Shown: positions 46,460 to 54,904 of the stretch, in pieces | Numbering within the stretch: the first letter of the stretch is position 1 | Layout: every line of letters begins with the position of its first letter | Origin: Kordiimonadales bacterium | GTDB taxonomy: Bacteria; Pseudomonadota; Alphaproteobacteria; Sphingomonadales; Kordiimonadaceae | Direction: 5' to 3' | Assembly (NCBI GenBank): GCA_002401685.1 | Contig: NVTU01000041.1 | Span: 1 to 64,000 of the forward strand | DNA: 64,000 nt | Made by a program: the position numbers and the translations under genes | Notes under the pieces: model-generated | Databases searched by the model: none | Seen by the model: the letters and a program-made list of their open reading frames with translations, nothing else | Told to the model about the DNA's origin: nothing

Positions 46460-46540
46460 GGCATGCTTCTCCTTGAGGGGCAATAAATGCGAGAAAATAA
46501 ACAATAACAAAATATTTGGCAGCGAAGGACTAAAATTACA

Positions 46541-47281
46541 ATGGCCAATCATACCAACGTTATAGAATTACGTGATGTTTCCCTGACGCTAGAATCTGGC
46601 GCAGGCCCTGTAAACATCCTCAAAGAAATTAATTTCACCATCCAACAAGGGCAAAGTGTCGGCATCGTCGGCCCGTCTGGATCCGGCAAATCATCGCTGA
46701 TGAGCGTGATGACCGGGCTAGAGCAAGCCACTACTGGCGATGTGATCATCGACGGCTTGTCCTACACCGGCGCCGACGAAGATACCCTAGCACGACACCG
46801 GCTTAAAAATGTCGGTATCGTGATGCAGGCGTTCCACTTGATCCCGACAATGACGGCGCTTGAGAATGTTGCCGTGCCGCTGGAGCTTGCTGGCGTAAAC
46901 GACGCCTTTGATCTAGCTGCAAAAGAGCTGGAGCTGGTAGGCCTTGCCCACCGCATGGAACATTACCCTACCCAGCTCTCAGGCGGCGAGCAACAGCGTG
47001 TAGCGCTTGCCCGTGCCCTAGTGCCGCAACCGGCCCTGCTATACGGCGATGAGCCAACCGGCAATCTTGACGGCCAAACCGGCCGCGCCGTGATTGACCT
47101 GATTTTCGAACTGGCCCGCGAGCGCAGTTCAACGCTTATCCTTGTTACCCATGACCCAGCGCTCGCAGACCGATGCGACCGGGTTATCTCAATGGGCGAC
47201 GGCCACATCATCGACGACACCGGCGATACCAGCAGCGTCACCGGCGATACAGACGCCGTTTCCCAAGTGACCAGCAAATGA
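46541..47281 (+). CDS. ybbA: YbbA-type ABC transporter ATPase (LolD family)
   Basis: 246 residues. Walker A GPSGSGKS, signature LSGGEQQRVALARAL, Walker B LLYGDEPTGNLD and LVTHDPAL. The C-terminus is an odd short-repeat tail (TGDTSSVTGDTDAV). Pairs with the large permease, overlapping by ATGA. Divergent from tesA. YbbAP function is not settled; related MacB/Lol-type systems act in the envelope. Confidence 0.92.
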   Translation: MANHTNVIELRDVSLTLESGAGPVNILKEINFTIQQGQSVGIVGPSGSGKSSLMSVMTGLEQATTGDVIIDGLSYTGADEDTLARHRLKNVGIVMQAFHLIPTMTALENVAVPLELAGVNDAFDLAAKELELVGLAHRMEHYPTQLSGGEQQRVALARALVPQPALLYGDEPTGNLDGQTGRAVIDLIFELARERSSTLILVTHDPALADRCDRVISMGDGHIIDDTGDTSSVTGDTDAVSQVTSK

Positions 47282-49827
47282 TCACCCGGAACGCCTCAAC
47301 GCCAGTTGCGTTAAAACTGGCCCTGCGGGAGCTGCGTGGCGGCCTCGGCGGGTTTAAAATATTTATGGCTTGTTTGATCCTCGGTGTTTCTGCCATCGCG
47401 TCGATTGGGTCTTTGACCCGCGCGATACAGGACGGCATGGAGCGCGAAGGCCAATCAATCCTCGGCGGTGATCTTGAGATTAGCGCCAGCCAAATTAAAG
47501 CGGGTCCTGAGCTTATAACCTGGGCTAAAGAGCAGGGTGAGCTTTCACAAACTGCGCGCTTCAGGACGATGGGGCTGGTTTCAGACGAAAGCCAAAAAGA
47601 CGGACCACGCTCAACGCTTGTAGAAATGCGCGCTGTTGACAATAGCTATCCGCTCTACGGCGACTTTAAAACATCACCAGCGCTTGAGACCGCAGACTTG
47701 TTCGCTAAACGCGGCGATCTTTGGGGTGCTGCAGTCGAACCAGCGCTTGCCACCAAGCTTGATATCGCCATAGGTGATGTTCTTAAGTTCGGGGCGGTGA
47801 AAGCTGAGATCCGCGCCTTCGTTGAGAATGAACCCGATAAAGCCAACCTGGGTTTCCAGCTTGGCCCCTCGGTTTTCATCCATTATGACGCGCTTGAAGA
47901 AACCGGCCTTGTAACGACGGGGTCTTTGATCAACTTCGTATACCGCATAAAATTACCGGAAGACGGCGATATTCAAGCCGCCCGTGATGACCTGAAAGAG
48001 GTTTTCCCAGACGCCACATGGCGTGTACGGGACCGTAACACCTCCGCCCCAGGCCTTCGCGCTTTCATCGAGCAGATGGGTATTTTCCTAACGCTTGTTG
48101 GCGTATCAGCGCTTGTAGTTGGCGGTGTGGGTGTTGGCAACGCGGTCAAGGGTTATATGGACCGCAAAACCAAAACCATTGCCACTTTGAAAATTCTTGG
48201 CGCGCAAGGCGGCACGGTTTTCGCGGTTTATTTCTTCCAGATCTTGCTGATCGGCTTTGTTGCCATTCTAATCGGTACCGGGATTGGTGCACTGCTGCCA
48301 ACGGTATTGGGTGCATTTCTACCAGACTCGCTTCCTGTCAGCCCTGACGGCGGCGTCTACCCCGTAGCGCTCGCACTGGCAGCAGTTTACGGCTTTATGA
48401 TCACCATTGCTTTCACCGTATGGCCGCTGGGCAAGGCCCGCGACATGCCGGCTGTGCACCTCTTCCGCTCAGTGGTTGCCAACGACAAGAAACGCCTGCG
48501 GTTTGTCTATTTGGCTGCTATCTTCGGCGCTACGTCTGTTGTGGTATTGCTGGCCGTTGGCCTGTCTGATAACCGCATATTGGCGGCAGGCTTTATGGCT
48601 GGGTCTGGCGTAACGCTCGGCATCCTTAGGCTGACAAGCTGGTTGATTGAGCGCGGGGCGGCAAAAGCACCGCGGCCAAGAAACCCGCTGGCACGGATGG
48701 CTGTTGCCAATCTGCATAGGCCGGGCGCAGCCACTGGTGCTGTCGTGATTTCCCTTGGTCTTGGGCTAACACTTTTTGCTGGCCTTGCGCTGATTGAAGG
48801 CAACTTGGGCAAACAGCTCAATGATAATGTGCCAACTGAAGCGCCGATCAACTTCATTGTTGATATTCAGCGGCATCAGCTTGAGGATTTCACGCGTGAG
48901 ATCAGGGCCCTTCCCGGTGTCGAAGAGCTTGAAGTTATTCCAAGCCTTCGAGGCCGTGTACTGAAGCTGAAAGGTGTCGCTGCTCAAGATGCTGAGGTGG
49001 CTCAGGAGGTTCGCTGGATACTGCGCGGTGACCGCGGGCTAACCTATGTGCAGGACCTGAATGAAGGCAGCAAGGTTGTCGACGGCACTTGGTGGGATGC
49101 AGATTACGCAGGCCCGCCTGAAGTGAGCATTGGCAAAGATATTGCCACCGGGCTTGGCCTGGAACTCGGTGATACCATCACTGTAGCAGTGTTGGGCCGA
49201 GAGATCACAGCAACGCTTCGGTCAACTCGTGAGATCGAATGGGGCACGTTTGGCTTCAACTTTGCGATCATGTTTGACCCCAACACACTGAAAAACGCGC
49301 CGCATACGTTCATGGCGACGCTGCGCGGGGACGATGAAGCCGAATTGGGCGCTGCCCGCCTGATGGCTTCTAAATTCCCGAACATCACAGCGATTGGTAT
49401 TAAGGACGCTCTGCAAAGCGTGCAGAATATGGTCGACCAGATCGGCACTGCCGTACGCGCAACGGCGGCGGTTTCGATTATCGCTGGTATATTGGTACTG
49501 GCGGGGGCGATTGCTGCAGGCTTCCAGCAGCGCGTATATGAAAGCGTGATCCTCAAAGTTGTCGGGGCCGTGCGGTCGCAAATCCTAAAATCCTACATGA
49601 TGGAATATGCGATGATCGGACTGATCACGGCAATGATTGCCGTGGGGCTTGGTAGCCTTGTCGGCTATCTGGTGGTGGCACAGTTGATGAACCTTGAGTT
49701 CACCTTCCTGCCCATACCGATATTTGGCACGGTGTTGGTAAGTTTGCTAGTGACAATGCTGTTCGGCATAGCGTCCAGCATCAAGGCGCTATCCATTAAA
49801 CCAAACGAGGTTTTGCGGACCGAATAG
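47278..49827 (+). CDS. ybbP: YbbP-type large ABC permease with FtsX domains
   Basis: 849 residues. Starts at the ATGA overlap with ybbA. N-terminal TM (about 20-40), a large periplasmic domain, a first FtsX domain (about 245-400), more TM helices, a second periplasmic domain and a C-terminal FtsX domain (about 720-840, ending SIKALSIKPNEVLRTE). The duplicated FtsX layout is that of YbbP. A 105-bp upstream extension of the frame runs inside ybbA and is an Arg-rich shadow. Confidence 0.92.
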   Translation: MITRNASTPVALKLALRELRGGLGGFKIFMACLILGVSAIASIGSLTRAIQDGMEREGQSILGGDLEISASQIKAGPELITWAKEQGELSQTARFRTMGLVSDESQKDGPRSTLVEMRAVDNSYPLYGDFKTSPALETADLFAKRGDLWGAAVEPALATKLDIAIGDVLKFGAVKAEIRAFVENEPDKANLGFQLGPSVFIHYDALEETGLVTTGSLINFVYRIKLPEDGDIQAARDDLKEVFPDATWRVRDRNTSAPGLRAFIEQMGIFLTLVGVSALVVGGVGVGNAVKGYMDRKTKTIATLKILGAQGGTVFAVYFFQILLIGFVAILIGTGIGALLPTVLGAFLPDSLPVSPDGGVYPVALALAAVYGFMITIAFTVWPLGKARDMPAVHLFRSVVANDKKRLRFVYLAAIFGATSVVVLLAVGLSDNRILAAGFMAGSGVTLGILRLTSWLIERGAAKAPRPRNPLARMAVANLHRPGAATGAVVISLGLGLTLFAGLALIEGNLGKQLNDNVPTEAPINFIVDIQRHQLEDFTREIRALPGVEELEVIPSLRGRVLKLKGVAAQDAEVAQEVRWILRGDRGLTYVQDLNEGSKVVDGTWWDADYAGPPEVSIGKDIATGLGLELGDTITVAVLGREITATLRSTREIEWGTFGFNFAIMFDPNTLKNAPHTFMATLRGDDEAELGAARLMASKFPNITAIGIKDALQSVQNMVDQIGTAVRATAAVSIIAGILVLAGAIAAGFQQRVYESVILKVVGAVRSQILKSYMMEYAMIGLITAMIAVGLGSLVGYLVVAQLMNLEFTFLPIPIFGTVLVSLLVTMLFGIASSIKALSIKPNEVLRTE

Positions 49828-49853
49828 AAAGGTTCAGAAAATCACAAAAAGCG

Positions 49854-49877
49854 GAAGGCGGTTGCAAGGCCGCCTTC
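49854..49877. other. Strong hairpin after ybbP, no T tract
   Basis: Perfect 8-bp inverted repeat GAAGGCGG and CCGCCTTC around an 8-nt loop, 26 nt after the ybbP stop. No T run follows, so it is not a classic intrinsic terminator; it could stabilise the 3' end. Confidence 0.55.
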
Positions 49878-49928
49878 AAACGCCCATATTAGTGGGTAAC
49901 TAACTATAACCCCATGGGGAGTTTTAAA

Positions 49929-50654
49929 GTGGAACGTTACAATACTTCATACAGCGCAGGTACTGCTGCTCAGAGCGCTGAATACGATGAAGGCCTGCGC
50001 AAATATATGCTCAAGGTCTATAACTATATGTCTTCGGGCGTGTTACTGACCGGCATTATTGCCATGGTCGTGGCCAACCAATTAGTGTCCAACGAGGCTT
50101 TCGCTCAAGCTCTATTTGGTGGCCCACAGCGATATTTGGTCATGTTTGCACCTTTTGCCTTTGTTTTGGTGATGAGCTTTGGCGCTCACAAATTGAAGGC
50201 AAGCACCTTACAGGCGTTATTTTGGGCCTATGCCGCTACAATGGGGCTTTCGCTTTCAGTGATATTACTCGCCTATACCGGCGAAAGCGTAGCGCGTACT
50301 TTCTTCGTAACGGCTGCGGCCTTCGGTGGCCTTAGCCTCTTTGGCTACACTACCAAGAAAAGCCTCTCGGGCATGGGTACATTCCTGATGATGGGCTTGT
50401 TTGGCCTCATTATCGCGAGCGTCGTGAATATGTTCATGGGCTCAGGCATGCTTGATTTCGTGATCTCAGTAGGCGGCGTCCTTATTTTCGCTGGCCTAAC
50501 TGCATACGATACTCAGCGCATCAAAGAGAGCTATGCTATGATGGCGTCAGGCGAGGCTGTGTCCAAGGGTGCCATTATGGGCGCGCTTAACCTGTACCTC
50601 GACTTCGTAAACCTGTTCCTGTTCCTGCTCCGCTTTATGGGCAGCCGCGAGTAA
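49929..50654 (+). CDS. Bax inhibitor-1 / YccA family membrane protein
   Basis: 241 residues, seven TM helices. LRKYMLKVYNYMSSGVLLTG at the N-terminus and YDTQRIKESY (family calcium/pH-sensing Asp) near the C-terminus. GTG at 49929 is preferred: GGGGAG lies 7 nt upstream, while the in-frame ATG at 49914 has none. In E. coli the homologues YccA/YbhL modulate FtsH. Followed by a strong terminator. Confidence 0.92.
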   Translation: MERYNTSYSAGTAAQSAEYDEGLRKYMLKVYNYMSSGVLLTGIIAMVVANQLVSNEAFAQALFGGPQRYLVMFAPFAFVLVMSFGAHKLKASTLQALFWAYAATMGLSLSVILLAYTGESVARTFFVTAAAFGGLSLFGYTTKKSLSGMGTFLMMGLFGLIIASVVNMFMGSGMLDFVISVGGVLIFAGLTAYDTQRIKESYAMMASGEAVSKGAIMGALNLYLDFVNLFLFLLRFMGSRE

Positions 50655-50678
50655 CAGAGGCTCGACTAATTTTCAAAA

Positions 50679-50709
50679 AGCCCTGCCGGAAACGGCGGGG
50701 CTTTTTTTT
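50679..50709 (+). terminator. Rho-independent terminator after the Bax-inhibitor gene
   Basis: 10-bp stem AGCCCTGCCG / CGGCGGGGCT (one G-T pair) with a GAAA loop, followed by eight T residues. Confidence 0.95.
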
Positions 50710-50811
50710 GTGCTCTATCCCATAAAAAAGCGGCCAACCGCAGCCTCGTCACCACACTGACTTTAAGTCTACACTGAATTGTTACTTGTAGTTTTACTAC
50801 TTTAGATACAG

Positions 50812-50828
50812 TAGTTATAGTATAACTA
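50812..50828. promoter_or_regulatory. Palindrome before the first DUF547 gene
   Basis: Perfect 8-bp inverted repeat TAGTTATA-G-TATAACTA, in an AT-rich stretch 22 nt upstream of the ATG at 50851. Could be an operator or part of a promoter; no other promoter element is clear. Confidence 0.45.
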
Positions 50829-50850
50829 TTCGTGATGATTGGGGAACTTA

Positions 50851-52014
50851 ATGAAAATGTCTTTGGAAAAGCTCAAAGCGCCAGCGGTTCTAGCCCTTGT
50901 AGTCGTGTCAATTACAAGCCTTGCCCAAGCGAAAGACTGGCAACCAGTGGAGTTGCCGACGAAAGCCCGCATAGCAGCCTTAGCACCAATAGATTACGGG
51001 CCGTGGGACAACGTGCTGGGCAGTTCGGTTCTAACCCTTGGGCGGTCAACGCATATCGCTGCCTCCCCTAGTCAGAACGATACGGCAACGCTGATCAAAC
51101 TGGGTAATACCAGTAAGTCGCGCTTTGAAGGCAACCGGATCGCACTGCACAAATTTAAAAAACAACACAAGCGCATTATCGCAAACATTCGCGACGACCT
51201 TCTGGCGTTACCTGATAAAGTCAATTTTTCCACGCTAAGCCCAACTCAACAGTTGGCATACTGGTTCAACCTGCATAACAGCATTGTATTATCCAAGGTT
51301 ACGTCGGTTTACCCAACAACCAAAATCGGACGGTATTTCTCAGCTGAAAAAGAAAACTCCTTTTTCTACGCTCGTGATTTCCGTTGGCAGGACAAGCAGA
51401 TTTCACTTGCTGACATTCAGCACCATGTATTGAAAAACTGGAAGAACCCGATTGTTATTTATGGCTTTTATTTAGGTGCCATTGGCACGCCCAATATTCA
51501 GCAGTTCGCCTACACCGGTGCAAACGTTCGCGATCTGCTGTTGGAAAGCGCAGAGGACTTCGTCAACAGCGTGCGCGGCACCCGTGTTCCCCGCAAAGGA
51601 AAGCTTAGGGTTTCTTCCTATTATAAATCCGTAGCCCTCGCCTTCCCAGACTTCAAAACAGACCTGTTGAAACACATTAGACAATTTTCCACTGGCCGCC
51701 TGCGAGCCCGTATGGATACAGTGACAGGCCTTAAAGTAAATATTTCTGATTGGCATATTGCAGACCTTTTTAATGGCCGCCACACAAAGGCGGGGCAGAT
51801 TTATGCACCTAAGAACTCTATGTTCGCCCCTGGGGACCCTAGAAGCCCTGACAATCAATCTCGGCTTCTACGCCAAGTGGACTTGCTGCTTAAAGAACGC
51901 AAAAAACGTATCCCGAACCAGACACCGATCGTAAGTGTCGATGAGATTGTCACGGATCAAAAAAAGACTGAAAAAAAAGCACCAAAGGATACGAAAAAAG
52001 GCAAAAAAAGATAA
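50851..52014 (+). CDS. Exported DUF547 protein, copy 1
   Basis: 387 residues. Signal peptide (1-27, cleavage near AQA/KD). The DUF547 core lies roughly at 115-260: AYWFNLHNSIVLSKV, ISLADIQHHVLKNW, VIYGFYLGAIGTPNI, FVNSVRGT. Beyond it comes a shared C-terminal segment with SDWHIADLFNG. A Lys-rich tail (EKKAPKDTKKGKKR) is unique to this copy. Function of DUF547 is unknown; the fold is often compared with papain/transglutaminase proteins. ATG at 50851 rather than TTG 50839, because GGGGAA lies just before it. Confidence 0.88.
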   Translation: MKMSLEKLKAPAVLALVVVSITSLAQAKDWQPVELPTKARIAALAPIDYGPWDNVLGSSVLTLGRSTHIAASPSQNDTATLIKLGNTSKSRFEGNRIALHKFKKQHKRIIANIRDDLLALPDKVNFSTLSPTQQLAYWFNLHNSIVLSKVTSVYPTTKIGRYFSAEKENSFFYARDFRWQDKQISLADIQHHVLKNWKNPIVIYGFYLGAIGTPNIQQFAYTGANVRDLLLESAEDFVNSVRGTRVPRKGKLRVSSYYKSVALAFPDFKTDLLKHIRQFSTGRLRARMDTVTGLKVNISDWHIADLFNGRHTKAGQIYAPKNSMFAPGDPRSPDNQSRLLRQVDLLLKERKKRIPNQTPIVSVDEIVTDQKKTEKKAPKDTKKGKKR

Positions 52015-52313
52015 GAAATAGAGAGTTTTACTTCCTCCACACCAATTTTAATCCTTTGGAGGCTATTGTAGGTTTAGATATAAAGCTTATATATTAAGAG
52101 CATCCAATGGCGGTGCTCATACAATTTTATAACTAAAGGAGTAGCCAGCCCAGCCAAGCGTGCAGAAACAGCGGTGAACTGCACAGCTACTAAACCTAGG
52201 CTCAATTGACCGTGAACACGATACCGTGTTGAATAGAACCATAAAAACAAGCGGCTAAATAATAGCCACTATAAAAAAAACGACGACAACGAGATAGAAA
52301 ACAGGTGTTCCTC
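52015..52313. other. Intergenic region between DUF547 copies 1 and 2
   Basis: AT-rich, no gene. TTGACC (52206-52211) is followed by an operator-like inverted repeat AACACG-atac-CGTGTT (52215-52230), about 85 nt before the second DUF547 start. No strong -10 or terminator seen. Confidence 0.45.
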
Positions 52314-53399
52314 ATGCTAAAAATTATTGGTATTGCATTGCTGTGCGCAACAAGCGTCGCAGCAACAAGCTCAACTATATCTGCCGCAGATTATGATTAT
52401 CAGAACCTGCCTACAGAATTTGACGCTAAATCCAAATACAGACTCAATTACGATGACCTGAACAATGTCCTAAGCGGCTCTGTTCTGGTGATGGGCCAAT
52501 CATCCCACATGCGCGCACCGAAGCCGAAAGTGGCTACGGGCTCGAGCATCCAGCTTGGTAATACATTACCAACCCGCCTTGAAGGCAACCGGGTGATGCT
52601 GCATGCTTTTGACGCAGAGCGCAAAGACATATTGAACCAAATCCGCGACAACTTGCTGAACCTGCCAAATCAGTTGCCAATTGAAAAATTAAAGCGCAGA
52701 GAGCAGCTTGCTTACTGGTTAAATCTTCACAACAGCATTGTGCTAGCCAAGATCGCCGACCTCTACCCTGTTACATTGATCAAAAAAGTATTTGCGGCGG
52801 AGCGAAGTGATGCATTCATTTACGACCGCGAGTTCCTGCTTGGTGATCAGCTTATATCGCTTGCTGATATTCAGAACCATGTAACGCAAAACTGGGATGA
52901 GCCAACTGTAATTTATGGCTTTTACCTCGCTGCTGTTGGCACGCCAAACATTCGTGATACCGCCTTTACCGGAAAAACGGTCTATGCCGATTTAAAAGAT
53001 AACGCTGCTGATTTTGTTAATAGCGTTCGCGGCACTCAGATCTGGGGTAAAACCAAACTCCGCGTCTCTACATATTACGCCAATTTCGACAGGCAGTTCC
53101 CTAACTTTGACGAAGATATTCTGGCTCATGTCAAGCAATATGCGGACGGAAAATTTAAGCGCCGCCTTAAGAAGGTAAAGTCTGTCACTGCAGATGTATC
53201 TGACTGGCATATTGCCGATATCTACAACGGCAAAACCGCGAAAGGTGCAACAACATTCGCGGCCACAGCTACAGACGGAAACGGCCGCAGGATCAGAACC
53301 GGCCAGCCATCTCACGTTACCGATCTTCTGCGGGAGCGTATGCGCCGGATTGCGAAGCAGAAAGCCGTCACAGGCGTTGAAAGCGTGAAAGCACGGTAA
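52314..53399 (+). CDS. Exported DUF547 protein, copy 2
   Basis: 361 residues. Signal peptide about 1-25 (cleavage near SAA/DY). Same architecture as its neighbours: SGSVLVMGQSSH, LGNT.P.RLEGNRV, AYWLNLHNSIVLAKI, ISLADIQNHV, VIYGFYLAAVGTPNIRD, FVNSVRGTQI, VSDWHIADIYNG. ATG at 52314 taken as start; GTG at 52305 is possible. Closest in sequence to copy 3 by eye. Function unknown. Confidence 0.88.
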   Translation: MLKIIGIALLCATSVAATSSTISAADYDYQNLPTEFDAKSKYRLNYDDLNNVLSGSVLVMGQSSHMRAPKPKVATGSSIQLGNTLPTRLEGNRVMLHAFDAERKDILNQIRDNLLNLPNQLPIEKLKRREQLAYWLNLHNSIVLAKIADLYPVTLIKKVFAAERSDAFIYDREFLLGDQLISLADIQNHVTQNWDEPTVIYGFYLAAVGTPNIRDTAFTGKTVYADLKDNAADFVNSVRGTQIWGKTKLRVSTYYANFDRQFPNFDEDILAHVKQYADGKFKRRLKKVKSVTADVSDWHIADIYNGKTAKGATTFAATATDGNGRRIRTGQPSHVTDLLRERMRRIAKQKAVTGVESVKAR

Positions 53400-53481
53400 C
53401 CTTCTACGGGCGCTGTCTTTCAAATGCCTATTGCGTGTTAGGCTCAAAGAGCTAGCACGCAGCGTTTCAACTATACGTCCA

Positions 53482-53508
53482 AAAACCCAGCTCATAGCTG
53501 GGTTTTTT
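53482..53508 (+). terminator. Rho-independent terminator after DUF547 copy 2
   Basis: Near-perfect stem AAAACCCAGC / GCTGGGTTTT around TCATA, followed by a T run. It shows copy 2 and copy 3 are separate transcription units. Confidence 0.9.
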
Positions 53509-53743
53509 AGTTGAGCTGCCGCAGGCGTAATATTGGCACGGCTTATTTCAGCGGAAAAGGCTGGCAATGTCGGCATATCTCGCAAGGATAAAATACCAGG
53601 CCCGCTGGTCCCCGTGGGCATTCTGCAGCCGTCAGCCTAGCCTATCTGATTGTGCTAGGCGGCTCGCGAAATTTTTACTAAGGAACGACCCCAAAGCTTG
53701 TTAAGGTCCCGTTAACATAGCCAAGTGCTTGATGGCCTGATTA

Positions 53744-53757
53744 TCAAGTACACTTGA
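53744..53757. promoter_or_regulatory. Palindrome before the third DUF547 gene
   Basis: Inverted repeat TCAAGT-AC-ACTTGA, 19 nt upstream of the ATG at 53777. Overlapping half-copies (CAAGTGCTTG at 53722-53731) lie nearby. Possible operator; sequence differs from the palindromes upstream of copies 1 and 2. Confidence 0.4.
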
Positions 53758-53776
53758 AAACACTTCTGGGGATGCA

Positions 53777-54883
53777 ATGAAATATACTTTTAAGCTGGCA
53801 ATAATTTCAGTGCTATTCGCGGTTTACAGCGCACCGTTTTCTGTGGCCGTTGACAGCCAAGAGAATTTTCTCCCGTTCGACCCTGATCCCTATTCAACCA
53901 AGCGCATTAAATACACCACGTTGAACGACATTCTATCAGGATCTGTTCTAAAAGTAGGGGCTTCCACTCATCGTCGCCCGCCCCCGCTGCGCACAGAAAG
54001 TGCTTCTTTGGTCCAGCTCGGCAACCCCCGGCCTTCACGCCTTGAGGGGAACCGAGTGCGGCTTCATGAATACAAGAGCCACCACAAGCAAACAGTTTAT
54101 GATGTGCGAGATGCCTTGTTAGCCCTGGGCGACAAATTGGCCATCGAAAATTACAACAAACGCGAACAGCTTGCTTATTGGCTGAACCTGCACAACAGCA
54201 TTGTTTTTGCCAAGATCCTCGAGATCTATCCCGTTACCAATATACGGCGCATGTTCTCAGCGGAAAAGGATAACTCCTTCTTCCATTCGCGCGAGTTTTC
54301 ATGGCGCGGCACGGCAATATCTCTTTCCGATATCCAAAACCATGTAATGGATAATTGGGAGAGCCCCCTGGTTATATATGGTTTCTACCTAGGCGCAGTC
54401 GGCACCCCCAACATTCGAGACCGGGCCTATACGGGAGCTTCCATCTATAAGACCCTAACGTCCAATGCCGTTGACTTTGTAAACAGTGTGCGCGGAACAT
54501 TCATTTGGGGCCAAGGGAACAATAAGGTTCATGTTTCAACTTATTACCGCAACTTTGCACGGATGTTCCCCAACTTTAACGAAGACCTTTTAGCGCATAT
54601 ACGGCAATTGGCTAAGCCGGCTCATAAAGTTCGGTTGGAATCGGTCGAGGTTGTAGATGCTGACATTTCTGATTGGCATATCGCTGATATTTATAACGGC
54701 CGGGCCCGAACTGCGGGTCAGATATACCCCTCAAATGATCCGTTTGGCTTCCCACGGCATGTGAGAGAGCTTTTTCATGAGATCATTCTCAGGCGATTGC
54801 GCCGCGGGGAAGTTTCGATTGAAGAGCTCAGAAACTCAACCAAGAGCATCGACGATATTCTCGATGATATTGATAGCAAGTAG
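53777..54883 (+). CDS. Exported DUF547 protein, copy 3
   Basis: 368 residues, signal peptide about 1-25. Core motifs: AYWLNLHNSIVFAKI, ISLSDIQNHV, VIYGFYLGAVGTPNIRDRAYTG, FVNSVRGTFIWG, ISDWHIADIYNG. Compared with the usual DUF547 pattern, in which two Cys are common around the central strand, all three copies here have GTP in place of the SCP/GCP step. GGGGA precedes the ATG. A small hairpin GGGGCC-AACA-GGCCCC (54883-54898) starts at its stop codon. Confidence 0.88.
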   Translation: MKYTFKLAIISVLFAVYSAPFSVAVDSQENFLPFDPDPYSTKRIKYTTLNDILSGSVLKVGASTHRRPPPLRTESASLVQLGNPRPSRLEGNRVRLHEYKSHHKQTVYDVRDALLALGDKLAIENYNKREQLAYWLNLHNSIVFAKILEIYPVTNIRRMFSAEKDNSFFHSREFSWRGTAISLSDIQNHVMDNWESPLVIYGFYLGAVGTPNIRDRAYTGASIYKTLTSNAVDFVNSVRGTFIWGQGNNKVHVSTYYRNFARMFPNFNEDLLAHIRQLAKPAHKVRLESVEVVDADISDWHIADIYNGRARTAGQIYPSNDPFGFPRHVRELFHEIILRRLRRGEVSIEELRNSTKSIDDILDDIDSK

Positions 54884-54904
54884 GGGCCAACAGGCCCCCA
54901 ACAG

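Larger units (their letters stand above)
53400..53776. other. Intergenic region between DUF547 copies 2 and 3
   Basis: Holds the terminator at 53482-53508 and, just before copy 3, the palindrome at 53744-53757. No gene recognised in between; the middle part contains a CG-richer stretch (53520-53660) without a believable frame. Confidence 0.5.

Noticed and set aside
47173..47277. N-terminal extension of ybbP
   Set aside because: Lies inside ybbA in another frame and is Arg/His-rich; the ATGA overlap start at 47278 fits the family.
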